Shown: one piece after another, positions 33,658 to 42,385 of the stretch
Layout: each line of letters opens with the position of its first letter
How positions within the stretch are numbered: the first letter of the stretch is position 1
Assembly: GCF_000376265.1 (NCBI RefSeq)
Contig: NZ_AQWU01000069.1
Coordinates: 1 to 64,000, forward strand
Length of the DNA stretch: 64,000 bases
Source: Thermus igniterrae ATCC 700962
GTDB lineage: Bacteria > Deinococcota > Deinococci > Deinococcales > Thermaceae
Direction of reading: 5' to 3'
Notes under the pieces: generated by a model
What the model was told of the DNA's origin: nothing
Database searches by the model: none
What the model saw: the letters and a program-made list of their open reading frames with translations, nothing else
Made by a program: the position numbers and the translations under genes

Positions 33658-34417
33658 GGGCTCGCATCACCTCCCCTCGGAGGAGGTCCCAGATTTCCCG
33701 ATGGAGGCGTAGGAACTCCGGGGTGAGCCGGATCTCGGCCACGTCCCGGGGCCGGGGCAGGGGGATAGGGAAGTCCCCGATGGGCCGGGAGCGGGGCCCG
33801 GCGCTCATCACCACCACCCGGTCCGCCAGGGCGATGGCCTCCTCCAGGTCGTGGGTCACGAAGAGCACGGTCTTCCGGTCCTCCTGCCACAGCCTCAGAA
33901 GCTCGTTTTCCATGAGTTGGCGCGTCTGCACGTCCAGGGCGGCAAAGGGCTCGTCCATGAGCAGGAGCCTGGGGTTGGCGATCAGGACCTGGGCCAGGCC
34001 TACCCGCTTGCGCATCCCCCCGGAGAGCTGGTGGGGGTAGTGGTGGGGAAAGCGCCCGAGCCCCACCTTTTCCAGCCAGACCAGGGCCTTTTCCCGGGCC
34101 TCCCGCCAGGGCTGGCCCCGGAAGACCAGGGGCAGGGCCACGTTGTCCAGGGCGGTCTTCCAGGGGAGGATGGCGTCCTGCTGGAAGAGGTAGCCCGCCA
34201 CCGGGTTCAAGCCCTTGAGGGGCCGCCCTTCCAGCCAGACCTCCCCTTCGGAGGGGGTAAGGAGGCCTGCGGCCACGTTCAGCAGGGTGCTCTTGCCGCA
34301 TCCCGTGGGGCCCACTAGGCTCACGAACTCCCCAGGGGCCAGCCGCAGGCCCACCCCCTCCACGGCCACGTAGCGGCCAAAGGCCACGGAGACCCCACGG
34401 AACTCCAGGAAGCTCAT
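33644..34417 (-). CDS. ABC transporter ATPase, SsuB/TauB type
   Basis: A 257-residue ATPase: Walker A GPTGCGKST at 36-44, Q-loop YLFQQDAILPW, signature LSGGMRKRVGLAQ, Walker B LLLMDEPFAALD and switch FVTHDLEEA. These are the forms found in nitrate/sulfonate/taurine importers. Overlaps the AhpD-like gene by four bases. Confidence 0.93.
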   Translation of the reverse strand: MSFLEFRGVSVAFGRYVAVEGVGLRLAPGEFVSLVGPTGCGKSTLLNVAAGLLTPSEGEVWLEGRPLKGLNPVAGYLFQQDAILPWKTALDNVALPLVFRGQPWREAREKALVWLEKVGLGRFPHHYPHQLSGGMRKRVGLAQVLIANPRLLLMDEPFAALDVQTRQLMENELLRLWQEDRKTVLFVTHDLEEAIALADRVVVMSAGPRSRPIGDFPIPLPRPRDVAEIRLTPEFLRLHREIWDLLRGEVMRAHAGA

Positions 34418-34962
34418 GGGTAGTACTCAGGGTTGGGCTTGAAGCCCAGGGCGTTGAGGAGGCGGTTGGTGAAGTTGAACATGGCCGCCACCTCGGTGGC
34501 CTCGAGGATGGCCTCGTCGGAAAGCCCCACCTCCCGCAGGGGCCTCAGGTCCTCCTCGGTCATCTGGTGGTGCCCGTGGGTGACCTTCAGGGCAAACGCC
34601 ACCAGGGCCCGCATCCTGGGGGGCATCTCCGCCCGGCGGGGGTTGGCGGCCAGGACCTCGGGGAGGATGGGGTCTTGGATGAGGTCCTTGAGGTAGCGCT
34701 TGTGGCTGGCCACGCAGTACTCGCAACGGTTCTCCCCGCTTATGGCGATGGCCATGGCCTCCTTCTCCTCCCGGCTCAGGAGGCCTTCCCCCCGCATGAG
34801 GGTGTCGTAGTAGCGGAACCAGAGGAGGAAGCGGGGGCTTAGGGCAAAGGCCCGGGCCACGTTGGGCACAAAGCCCGTCTTTTCCCGGAAGCGGGCGAAG
34901 AGCTCCCGCACCTCCTGGGAAAGCTCCTCCTCCTGGGGTACCCGGAGCCAGGAGATCACCAT
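34414..34962 (-). CDS. AhpD-like alkylhydroperoxidase-fold protein
   Basis: A 182-residue CMD-family protein (ATG 34962, overlapping the cyclase gene by seven bases). It keeps the redox/proton-relay motif CEYCVASH (CxxCxxxH) inside ENRCEYCVASHKRYLKDLI, so a peroxidase-related activity is plausible, unlike the CMD protein at 9174. Members of this peroxidase-related subfamily are often 180-190 residues, as here. Why it belongs to a transporter operon is unclear. Confidence 0.82.
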   Translation of the reverse strand: MVISWLRVPQEEELSQEVRELFARFREKTGFVPNVARAFALSPRFLLWFRYYDTLMRGEGLLSREEKEAMAIAISGENRCEYCVASHKRYLKDLIQDPILPEVLAANPRRAEMPPRMRALVAFALKVTHGHHQMTEEDLRPLREVGLSDEAILEATEVAAMFNFTNRLLNALGFKPNPEYYP

Positions 34963-35765
34963 ACGGCCACCGTCCGCACCGGCCCCCCCGAGGCCCCCCG
35001 GTGCTTGGGCCCCCCCACGAAGAGGAGGGCCCCCGAGGGGGGCACCTGGGCCAGGTTGGCCAGGTTCTCCAGGCCGTACTTCCCTGCGCCCAGCAGGACC
35101 AGGTGGGCTTTGAAGTCTCTGGAGGGGCCGAAGTCCAGGGAGAGGGTGTCCACCCCCACCCCCACGATCTCCCGCTCCCGCACCAAGAACGCCGCCGCCT
35201 CCGGGGAGAAGCCGGGGAAGTGGAGGGTGCCGGAGGCGTCCTGGTTGAGGAAGGCCTTGGGGTTGCGCCAGCGGGCCTCCCATCCCGAGTGCATGGCCAC
35301 GAAGGCCCCCCGGGGCAGGCGGCCATGCTGGCGCTCGTAGGCCAGGATATCGTCCACGGTCACCTGGGCGTCGGGGTTGCGGGCGGCCTTCTCGTGGATG
35401 TGGATCACGGCTAGGGGAGCGATGAGGGTATTTATGGGGAGTTTTTCCGCGGTGAGGCCCCCTTCGGCGAAGTGGGCAGGGGCGTCCATGTGGGTGCCCG
35501 AGTGCTCCCAAAGGTCCAGGCGGTTCCCGTAGTAGCCGTTTTGCCGCACCGTAACCAGGGTGGTGATGCGCATGGGCTCGGCCCCGGGAAACAGGGGGAT
35601 CTCCGGGGAGAGCTCGTGGGTGAGGTCCACCGCCTTGCTGAAGGCCTTGCCCTGGACCTCCGCCTGCGCCAAGGCCTTACCCGCCAAAAGCCCGAGGCCC
35701 ATCCCCAGGAAAGCCCTGCGGGAAAGGGCGCGGGCCACCTCTTCCATCACCAAGGGCGCGCACAT
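34956..35765 (-). CDS. Exported cyclase-family (kynurenine formamidase-like) hydrolase
   Basis: A 269-residue PF04199-type protein. The N-terminus has a twin-arginine signal, LSRRAFLGMGLGLLAGKALA, so it should be exported folded. The metal-binding signature HSGTHMDAPAHF is intact (about 88-99). Relatives hydrolyse N-formylkynurenine, isatin and other cyclic or linear amides with Mn2+ or Zn2+. First gene of the operon running to pxpA; AAAGGAGG precedes the ATG. An extracytoplasmic amidase feeding a TRAP or ABC importer is the natural reading, with the substrate unknown. Confidence 0.87.
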   Translation of the reverse strand: MCAPLVMEEVARALSRRAFLGMGLGLLAGKALAQAEVQGKAFSKAVDLTHELSPEIPLFPGAEPMRITTLVTVRQNGYYGNRLDLWEHSGTHMDAPAHFAEGGLTAEKLPINTLIAPLAVIHIHEKAARNPDAQVTVDDILAYERQHGRLPRGAFVAMHSGWEARWRNPKAFLNQDASGTLHFPGFSPEAAAFLVREREIVGVGVDTLSLDFGPSRDFKAHLVLLGAGKYGLENLANLAQVPPSGALLFVGGPKHRGASGGPVRTVAVW

Positions 35766-35789
35766 GCTGGCCTCCTTTCTTGCCGTATA

Positions 35790-35828
35790 AACTTACCACG
35801 GGGCGGCAAAGGTAGGCAAGGGCTTGCC
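35790..35828 (-). promoter_or_regulatory. Promoter with overlapping palindrome before the cyclase operon
   Basis: Minus strand: -35 TTGCCT (35819-35814), 18 bases, extended -10 TGGTAAGTT (core TAAGTT at 35795-35790). The -35 overlaps the inverted repeat GGCAAG-GG-CTTGCC (35815-35828), a possible operator. The string TAAACTTACCACG covering the -10 (35788-35800) recurs at 52186-52198 before another minus-strand transporter operon. The rest of 35829-35989 shows no gene. Confidence 0.5.
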
Positions 35829-35989
35829 GGCCTGTCCTTTACCCGCTTTCCCCGACCGAGCCTGGTGCAGTGCGGAATTCACCCCTATTCCATGACCACC
35901 TGAACCTTCGGGGGACCTCCGCATGCGTAAGGGTGGGCCCTCATGAAACCAACACCCTGCGCTCAGGAACGGGCGGTAGCATAGAGCAA

Positions 35990-36946
35990 ATGGGGCGATG
36001 GGGGTTTCCCCAGGGGGGGTTTAGGCGGTGGGGACGGGGGGTCTTCTGGCTGACCTTGTTGCTCCTCGCCCTCGCCGCTTGTCGCGGGACGGGCGAGGCC
36101 CCTGAGCCTCCTGGAAGCCCACCTCCTGCGCCTGGTCCTGCGCCGAGCGTGCGTACTTGGATCTACCAGCTCACGGGCTATCCGGCCTCGGGGCTCGCCG
36201 CCTTGGGAGCCGCAGCCGCCGACCTTTACGTGATTGACCTCACCAAGGACGGGGCGACGCCTTGGTCGGGCGATGATCTTGCCGCCCTCGAGGGAAAACC
36301 CGTCTTGGCCTACATGGAGATCGGGGGGATGGAAAACTACCGGCCGGAGTATTCGGTGGTCCAAAAGGATGCGCCCGATCTACTCCTGAACTCGGTGCCA
36401 GGCTGGAGTGGGGAGTGGTATGCCAAGTACTGGGACGAGCGCTGGTGGAACCTAGTGGTGCGGCCTAGGCTGGACAAGGCCTTTGCGGCGGGGTTTAAAG
36501 GGATCTACCTGGACCTGGTGGATGCCTACGAGGGGATCAGCCTAAATTTGGTCCCGGGAGAAACCCGGGATAGCTTGGCGGCCAAGATGGTGGCCCTCCT
36601 GGGGCGGATCAGCCAGTATGTCAAGGCCAAAAGGCCCGACTTTTGGGTCTTTCCCCAAAACGCCCCGGAACTCAGGATGCGGCCGGGATATCTCTCGGCC
36701 ATAGATGGGATTGGCCTCGAGGAGCTCTTCTTCTACGCCACCGACAAACCCTGTACGGACTCGGGTTGCCAAGAACGCCTCGCCCACGCCCGCGCCATCC
36801 GGGATGCGGGCAAGCTGGTTCTCACGGTGGACTACGCCACCCGGCCGGAAAACGTGCGGGCGGCGTGCGAGAAGTCCCGTGCGGAGAGGTTTGTGCCGTA
36901 CGTGACCGTGGTGGACTTGGATCGGATTAGCCCCTTGTGTCCGTGA
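35990..36946 (+). CDS. GH114-type glycosidase lipoprotein
   Basis: A 318-residue protein from ATG 35990 with lipoprotein signal ending LLLLALAAC (Cys31), then a Pro-rich spacer and a TIM-barrel of the endo-alpha-1,4-polygalactosaminidase (GH114) type: VRTWIYQLTGY, DLYVIDLTKDG, VLAYMEIGGMENYRPEY, FKGIYLDLVDAY with the likely catalytic Asp, and IDGIGLEELFFYA with the second acidic residue. Such enzymes cut galactosamine-rich polymers; relatives accompany Pel-type exopolysaccharide genes. It is convergent with, and overlaps by 20 bases, the minus-strand GH114 gene. Confidence 0.82.
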   Translation: MGRWGFPQGGFRRWGRGVFWLTLLLLALAACRGTGEAPEPPGSPPPAPGPAPSVRTWIYQLTGYPASGLAALGAAAADLYVIDLTKDGATPWSGDDLAALEGKPVLAYMEIGGMENYRPEYSVVQKDAPDLLLNSVPGWSGEWYAKYWDERWWNLVVRPRLDKAFAAGFKGIYLDLVDAYEGISLNLVPGETRDSLAAKMVALLGRISQYVKAKRPDFWVFPQNAPELRMRPGYLSAIDGIGLEELFFYATDKPCTDSGCQERLAHARAIRDAGKLVLTVDYATRPENVRAACEKSRAERFVPYVTVVDLDRISPLCP

Positions 36947-37628
36947 GGCTCAAAAGGTACCGTTCCTGGGCGAGGACCGGCGTTAGCCCGTAGGCCAGGG
37001 CCCGCTTCCTTGCGAAGCGGGCGAGCCTAGGGTCTGGGGCGTAGTCTAGGCTGTACCGCTCCCAGGGGTATTGGGTAAGGACCAGGGCCCAGCGGGCGTT
37101 GGCGCGGAGGGCAGGCCGGGGAAGGGGCTTTCCGCCCCCTTCCCACGTGGTGGAGAAGGCTTCAAAGACGATGCCGTCCACGAGTTCCGCCAGGTGGGGC
37201 AGGAGGGCGAAGCCGCGGTTGGCGAGGAGGAAGCAGGGCCCCACCGCCCTGCGGATTTCCAAGAGAAGGCGTAGGGTGCCTTCCCGGTTCGTGGCCGCCC
37301 CTTGGTCCAGGGTGTCTAGGAAGAGGCCGCGAAAGCCTCGGGCCAAGTAAAGCAAGGCGCTTTCCACCACCTTGGCCACCCAGGCTGGGTGGGTGGGGTC
37401 CACGAGCCTCGTGTTCCAAAGGGGGTTCAGGCCCCGCTGCCAGGGCGCCTCGGGGCCCGGGTCCTCCCCGAGGCTCAGGTAGGCCAGGGGCTCGGTGGGG
37501 GCTAGGGCCGCTAGCTCCTCTGGGGTGTAGGCCCAAGGCTGCAGGACCACGCGGCGGAAGGCCCGAAGCTCGGCAAGCCTTCCTTGGCCGTAGTAAAAGG
37601 CGAGGGGCTTAAAGAAGGTAGACGCCAT
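36927..37628 (-). CDS. GH114-like glycosidase, no signal peptide
   Basis: A 233-residue TIM-barrel protein similar in layout to the GH114 lipoprotein: FFKPLAFYYGQGRLAELRAF, EPLAYLSLGEDPGPEAPWQ, FRGLFLDTLDQGA (candidate catalytic Asp) and LVDGIVFEAFSTTWEGGG (second acidic residue). No signal peptide is seen at this start, and the gene overlaps the membrane-protein gene upstream by 20 bases. In PelA the glycosidase is a domain of a larger protein; here it stands alone. Cytoplasmic location is surprising for a polysaccharide hydrolase and leaves room for another role. Confidence 0.72.
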   Translation of the reverse strand: MASTFFKPLAFYYGQGRLAELRAFRRVVLQPWAYTPEELAALAPTEPLAYLSLGEDPGPEAPWQRGLNPLWNTRLVDPTHPAWVAKVVESALLYLARGFRGLFLDTLDQGAATNREGTLRLLLEIRRAVGPCFLLANRGFALLPHLAELVDGIVFEAFSTTWEGGGKPLPRPALRANARWALVLTQYPWERYSLDYAPDPRLARFARKRALAYGLTPVLAQERYLLSLTDTRG

Positions 37629-38871
37629 AGCGCTCCGGGTGGCGCAAGTACTCCAGGAAGTAGAGGAGGAGGGAAAGCCCCACGGCCCCCAGGATCAAGG
37701 GGTTTTCCGTCAGGTGGAGGAGGAGGGCGCTTGCCAGCAAGGCGAAGGCGCTGGCCCGGATGCCCCCCAGAGCGTTTAGGCCCAAGGCCACGGCGCTCGT
37801 GAAGCCCAAGAAGCCAAAGCCGAGGAGCGCCTTTCCGTAAACGTCCGACCAGGGAAGCGCCAGCAGAAGGACCAAGGTGGGGACCGAGGCGGTGAGGGCG
37901 TAGGTCCAGAAGGCGCGTTGGATGGCAAGAACGAGGGATTCCGGGCTCGCCTTTTGCCAAAGGGTTTGGCCCAAGGCCTGCACGAAGGCGGCCAGGCGCA
38001 TCTCTATCAGCAAAGCGGCGAGCAGGTAAGCGGCTAGGCCCAAAAGCGCCCCTTGTCCTGCTCCTTCCACGAGGCGCCAGAGCACGAGGCCTTGCCCCAA
38101 GCCGTATGCGGCGTAGACCCATTCGGTTAGAGCGGCGTGGTACAAGAACAAGAGGCCGTGCGCTTTGGGCAGCCCCACTTCCCGAAGGAGGAAGGTTAGG
38201 GGGAAAAGCCCCACCCAAAGGGGAGAAGTTCCCACCATCCGGAGTACGATTGCCCCCAAGAGGAAGCCGGCGGCAACCCCTGTGGCCTTGCCCTCGAGGC
38301 CCTTAAGCGTCAAGACCCCCACCGCCACCCAGGCCACGCCCACGCTCCAGGAGGCGGCCGGGCCCAAATCCCAAGGGGCGGTGAGGGAAACGCCCACGAC
38401 CCCCAGCCAGGCAAAGGCGGCGTGGACGCTTGGGACCTCGCCCGGGCCGAGCTCCACCACCGCCTTGAGGGCTCCCCGGGCGGCGAGCTGGCTCCAGACC
38501 AGGAGGAAAAGGGCGGGAAGCCACCCCACCTCCCCCGCGCCTTGAAAAGCCACCAGGGTACCCAGCAGGGTGAGGGCCACCGCCAGGTGCCGCAACCCCA
38601 GGCCCCCTTGCGGCCTAGGGGCCTTTGCCCGGGGGCGAAAATCGCGCTGGGCCAGGGCGAAGAGGGCTTGGGCCAGGGCAAAGGTGCTCGTAAGCCCAAA
38701 GAGCCGTTCCACGCGGTAGCGGTTGTAGCCCAAAACCTCCAAGTGGGCGGCAAGCTCGTAGGGGTCGCTCGCTTGGGCGAGGAGGTCTTGGAGGGTGCGG
38801 GCCAGGTCCTGAAGTGCTTGGGCACGAGGGGGTGGGAAGGTGGGGGGGCGGTACTCTCCTCGGGCGCTCAC
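37609..38871 (-). CDS. Polytopic membrane protein, PelG-like exporter candidate
   Basis: A 420-residue protein from GTG 38871 (sharing GTGA with the glycosyltransferase stop). Residues 1-90 are soluble and helical (LARTLQDLLAQASDPYELAA, then GYNRYRVERLFG); the rest contains about ten hydrophobic segments, e.g. GLLFLYHAALTEWVYAAYGL and LLGLAAYLLAALLIEM. No clear family signature was recognised. Position directly after a PelF-like glycosyltransferase gene is that of PelG, the membrane exporter of Pel systems, and size is similar (PelG about 456). Assignment is by context. Confidence 0.6.
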   Translation of the reverse strand: MSARGEYRPPTFPPPRAQALQDLARTLQDLLAQASDPYELAAHLEVLGYNRYRVERLFGLTSTFALAQALFALAQRDFRPRAKAPRPQGGLGLRHLAVALTLLGTLVAFQGAGEVGWLPALFLLVWSQLAARGALKAVVELGPGEVPSVHAAFAWLGVVGVSLTAPWDLGPAASWSVGVAWVAVGVLTLKGLEGKATGVAAGFLLGAIVLRMVGTSPLWVGLFPLTFLLREVGLPKAHGLLFLYHAALTEWVYAAYGLGQGLVLWRLVEGAGQGALLGLAAYLLAALLIEMRLAAFVQALGQTLWQKASPESLVLAIQRAFWTYALTASVPTLVLLLALPWSDVYGKALLGFGFLGFTSAVALGLNALGGIRASAFALLASALLLHLTENPLILGAVGLSLLLYFLEYLRHPERYGVYLL

Positions 38872-40289
38872 TCCGGCACCTCCACCGCCCTGCGCAGGGC
38901 TAGACCCTCGTAAATGGCGGAAAACTCTCGCAGCATTCGCTCCAGGGTGTAAAGGGAGAGCACCTTTTCCCGAGCCTTTTGGCCCAATTCCAGGCACCGC
39001 TCGGGATTTTGTAGAAACCCTAAGAGGGCTTCCGCCAACGCCTCGGGATCCATGGCGGGCACCACCTCGCCCACCCCCTCCAAGACTTCCCCCACGCTTC
39101 CCACCCGGGTACCCACCAGGGTGCGGCCCACCGCCATGTTTTCAATGACCGTGTAGGGGAAGCCCTCGGAGATGCTGGAAAGAACCCCCACCCATCCCTG
39201 GCGGTAAGCCTGGTACACGGGGCTCGCCGGGCCCATGAAGCGCACGTTCGCTCCCAGGCCGAGTTCTTCCACGCGAGCCCTGACGCTTGCGGCGTAGCCC
39301 TCGTTGCCTCGAGGCACGGGGCCGAAGAGGAGGAGCCGGGCCTCCGGCGACGCCTCCCGCACCCTGCCGAAGGCTTCCACCAGGGTGAGGAGGTCCTTCA
39401 AGGGGTCAATCCGCCCCACCCAGACGGCGGTGGGGGGGCCTTCCAGGCGGAGAGGTGCCTCGGGGAACTGGGCGGGATCTATGCCGTTGGCCACCACCCG
39501 GATGCGCTTGGGGTCAGCCCCCAGCTCCACCTCCCAACGCAGGTTGAAGCGGCTCACCGTGGTGATGAAATCGGCCTTCTGGTAGGCCAAGCGGCTCGTG
39601 AGGTGGTAGAAGCGGGCCTGGACCAGGCGCTCCGCCGGAGAGGGGTTGGTTTCCGAGAAGGCCAGGTACCGCTCCCGCAGGAAAACCCCGTGCTCCGTGA
39701 GGAGGAAGGGCACCCCCAGGTGCCGGGATACGAGCCAAGCGGGAATGACCGCCAGGCCCCCGCTGGTGGCATGCACCAGGTCCACCTCGGGAATGGGGTC
39801 TAAAGCCAGGAGGGGAAGCAGGGTGGCGCGCAGCCAGTGCAAGACGGCAAGCCCCTCCCCCAAGGTGGGGGGGCGGCCAAGGAGGAGGCTGAGGCGTTGG
39901 CTGAGGAGCCCTTGGACCTTGGGATGGAGGAAGAGGTCGTGAAGGTGGCGCTTGCGCAGAAGGAAAAGCTCCCAAAGCCCCTCTTGGAAGCTGGCGAGGT
40001 CAAGTTCCAGAAAGGAGAAGAGCTTTTCCAAGGCGGGAAGAAGGGCGTGCAAGGGAGCGGGGGAGAAGGGGAAGGACCGGGGCGGGCGGAAGAGGTGAAG
40101 GGTCCGCAAGGGGGTGCCGGGAGGCAGGGGCAGGACCGGCTTGGTCTGCTGGGGTCCCCAAAGGGCGAGCACCGTGAAGGCCCCTTCCAGGCCGAAAAGG
40201 AGCTGCTCGCACCAGCGGCTTACCCCGCCCACGGCGTAGGGGTAGGTCCCTTCGGTGATGAAAAGAACCCTAAGGCGTTTGGAAGGCAT
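38868..40289 (-). CDS. PelF-like glycosyltransferase (GT4)
   Basis: A 473-residue GT-B enzyme. The start LRVLFITEGTYPYAVGGVSR, with WCEQLL following, is the hallmark of PelF (DUF3492 N-terminal domain). The C-terminal half has RIRVVANGIDPAQF, TAVWVGRIDPLKD and the nucleotide-sugar site SSISEGFPYTVIENMAVGR with the conserved E-x7-E. PelF uses UDP-sugar to polymerise the Pel polysaccharide in the cytoplasm. ATG 40289 overlaps the deacetylase gene by 20 bases; a TTG further upstream is less likely. Length is close to Pseudomonas PelF (about 507). Confidence 0.86.
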   Translation of the reverse strand: MPSKRLRVLFITEGTYPYAVGGVSRWCEQLLFGLEGAFTVLALWGPQQTKPVLPLPPGTPLRTLHLFRPPRSFPFSPAPLHALLPALEKLFSFLELDLASFQEGLWELFLLRKRHLHDLFLHPKVQGLLSQRLSLLLGRPPTLGEGLAVLHWLRATLLPLLALDPIPEVDLVHATSGGLAVIPAWLVSRHLGVPFLLTEHGVFLRERYLAFSETNPSPAERLVQARFYHLTSRLAYQKADFITTVSRFNLRWEVELGADPKRIRVVANGIDPAQFPEAPLRLEGPPTAVWVGRIDPLKDLLTLVEAFGRVREASPEARLLLFGPVPRGNEGYAASVRARVEELGLGANVRFMGPASPVYQAYRQGWVGVLSSISEGFPYTVIENMAVGRTLVGTRVGSVGEVLEGVGEVVPAMDPEALAEALLGFLQNPERCLELGQKAREKVLSLYTLERMLREFSAIYEGLALRRAVEVPE

Positions 40290-42381
40290 AGGTGCCCGTT
40301 CCGACAAAGCAGCGGTTCACGCCAGCGTAGGCTTCGCAGGCGGGGCCTTGGACGCCTGTCACCCAGACGGGCTTGCCCTGGAGGGTGAGGGTGCGGGCGG
40401 CCGGGTCAATCAGGGCCTTCACGCTTCCCGTCCGCACCGCCTCGTAGTGGCGGTAGCGCTTCAGGGCGTGCTCCCCGTACTCCCCCCAGGTGGGGGAGAG
40501 AAGGGGGAGGGCGGTGTAGGTGGCGTACTTGGCCACAAGGGTTTCCACCCAGTCAAAGACCAGGTTCTTGCCCGGGGCGTACTCATGGAGGTTGGCCTGG
40601 TGGAAGTAGTGGCTTCCCCCGTCGGTGAAAAGGTGCCAGAGCGCCAGGTTCGTTTCCTGCTGCAGGTATTCCGCGTAGGTCAGGTCGCGGGGCCAGTAGG
40701 GGTCAGTGCCGCCCGGGCCATAAACGCTGTTGTAGGCGGCTAGGGCTTCCTGCGCCGTGGTGACGTTGTAAAAGACGTTAGTGGGCCGGTCCGCCACCAG
40801 GTAAAGCCCGGGGGCGAGGGGGTGGGGGTAGGCGCAGGTGCGGCAGGGGGGCTTTTGGCTATCCACCGACCAGTTGATCTTGGCGAAGCGCACCTTGTAC
40901 TCCGCAAGGGCCTGGAGGAAGAAGGGGTTAGAGGCCCCAAGGCCGTTGTCCGTGCGGGGGAAGTCGTAGGGGTTTTGTCCCTTCCAGCCAAAGCCGGAGT
41001 ACTGGCCGCTTTTGAACACGGTGTGCTCGTAGCGGAGGCCGAGGAGGCTCGCCACCCGGTTGTTCTCGGCGATCTCGCGCTCCGCCTGGGCCAGGTCGGT
41101 GAAGTCCATGTCCCAGTGGGTGTAGGAGTGGTTGTAAAAGCGGAAGGTGTCCTTTAGGGCCTGGCTGGCCTGGACCAGGTCGTCCGCCAAGTTCAGGGGC
41201 TCTTGCGCCAGGGTTTCGGACGGGTCGCAGGGGTCTTGGTTGTCGTTGGGGTTGGGGTCCAAGACGGCCCCACAGCCGTTAAAAGCCAGGTCCAGGGTGA
41301 AGGCCTGAGCCACGGGGTAGGTTTGGCGGAGGATCGCCTGCTTGGCGGCGACGGCCTGGGCCTCGGCCCCGCTGAGGCGGAAGGTGAGGGTGTTCCCCAC
41401 CCCGGAGCTATCCCCAGAGACCTCGGTGGAGAGGAACCAGTCGTCCACGTCTACCCTGAGGTAGCGGCTGTACTCCCCCACGTACACCCCTCGGGTGAGC
41501 CAGCGGATGAGCCCGGGGGCGAGGAGCCAGGTGTGGACGAGGTAGGGGCTTTGGTCAAAGGTGAGGACGAGTTGCTCCCGCCCGTCAGCAGTGGCGCGCA
41601 CGATGCCGAAGAGGTTGCCATCGGCGTCCGTGAGAAGGGGGGTGGCGGCGCACGTGCCGCTTAGCGTCGCCTTGTAGGCATAGGCGTGCCGGAGGGGCAG
41701 GGTGCCCGTGAGGTCCGGGAAGAGGGTTTGGCCTTCTTGCGTCAAGGTGAGGGGGTAGCTTTGCGTGGCGAGGTCTATGCCGTTTGGGTCGTAGGCTGCG
41801 GGGCTTGGGGTTAAGAAGCCGGCCACGTTGCTCAGGCAGTGGTCCTCGGGGTAGGTTCCGGGATAGGTGTAGAGGACGAGTTCCCGAACGCCGTAATCCC
41901 GCTCGTAGGCCCAAAGGCGGTTCCAGTCGTCCGCGGACATGTGGTAGGTGGGTCCCGAGTCGGACCAGGTGGCCAGCTGGCCCTCCGCCAGGATCACCCC
42001 TTGGAAGCGCCCGGTGCCGTCGGGGTTGGTGAGGGGGACCTGGCTGAAGGGCGTCTGGCTCACGTTCACCACCTCGTAGGGGATGAGAAACGTTTCCAGG
42101 ATGTCTTGGGCGGCGGCGAAGTGGGGGGCTTGCTCGGGGTCGGTGGAGGTGGTCAGGACCAGGATGCGGGCCTCGTACTTGGCCCCGGGAAGGGCCTGGG
42201 GCCTTAGGGGAAGCGTGAGGGGTACGGGCCCCTCGAGGGCCGGCAAGGGGCGGCTTGGAAGCACCGGCAAGGCCGGGGGGGCGAGGGGCGGGCCCTTCAC
42301 CTGCACCTTGGGTGCCTGGGAGGACGGGCCTTGGAAGCTGCAGGCGGCGAGGAGGAGGGCAAGGAGGGCGAGGCGGCGCAT
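40270..42381 (-). CDS. Lipoprotein polysaccharide deacetylase-like (Agd3/PelA-type)
   Basis: A 703-residue protein with a lipoprotein signal MRRLALLALLLAAC (Cys14). Residues about 70-300 form an N-terminal alpha/beta region (EARILVLTTSTDPEQAPHFA). The central part shows a carbohydrate-esterase metal site: RYLRVDVDDWF (Asp pair) and FRFYNHSYTHWDMDF with H-x3-H, followed by GGSHYFHQANLHEY near the end. This layout resembles the CE18 deacetylase Agd3 and the deacetylase part of PelA, which remove acetyl groups from galactosaminogalactan or Pel. Surface anchoring fits polymer modification after export. Confidence 0.78.
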   Translation of the reverse strand: MRRLALLALLLAACSFQGPSSQAPKVQVKGPPLAPPALPVLPSRPLPALEGPVPLTLPLRPQALPGAKYEARILVLTTSTDPEQAPHFAAAQDILETFLIPYEVVNVSQTPFSQVPLTNPDGTGRFQGVILAEGQLATWSDSGPTYHMSADDWNRLWAYERDYGVRELVLYTYPGTYPEDHCLSNVAGFLTPSPAAYDPNGIDLATQSYPLTLTQEGQTLFPDLTGTLPLRHAYAYKATLSGTCAATPLLTDADGNLFGIVRATADGREQLVLTFDQSPYLVHTWLLAPGLIRWLTRGVYVGEYSRYLRVDVDDWFLSTEVSGDSSGVGNTLTFRLSGAEAQAVAAKQAILRQTYPVAQAFTLDLAFNGCGAVLDPNPNDNQDPCDPSETLAQEPLNLADDLVQASQALKDTFRFYNHSYTHWDMDFTDLAQAEREIAENNRVASLLGLRYEHTVFKSGQYSGFGWKGQNPYDFPRTDNGLGASNPFFLQALAEYKVRFAKINWSVDSQKPPCRTCAYPHPLAPGLYLVADRPTNVFYNVTTAQEALAAYNSVYGPGGTDPYWPRDLTYAEYLQQETNLALWHLFTDGGSHYFHQANLHEYAPGKNLVFDWVETLVAKYATYTALPLLSPTWGEYGEHALKRYRHYEAVRTGSVKALIDPAARTLTLQGKPVWVTGVQGPACEAYAGVNRCFVGTGTYAFQTP

Positions 42382-42385
42382 GGCT

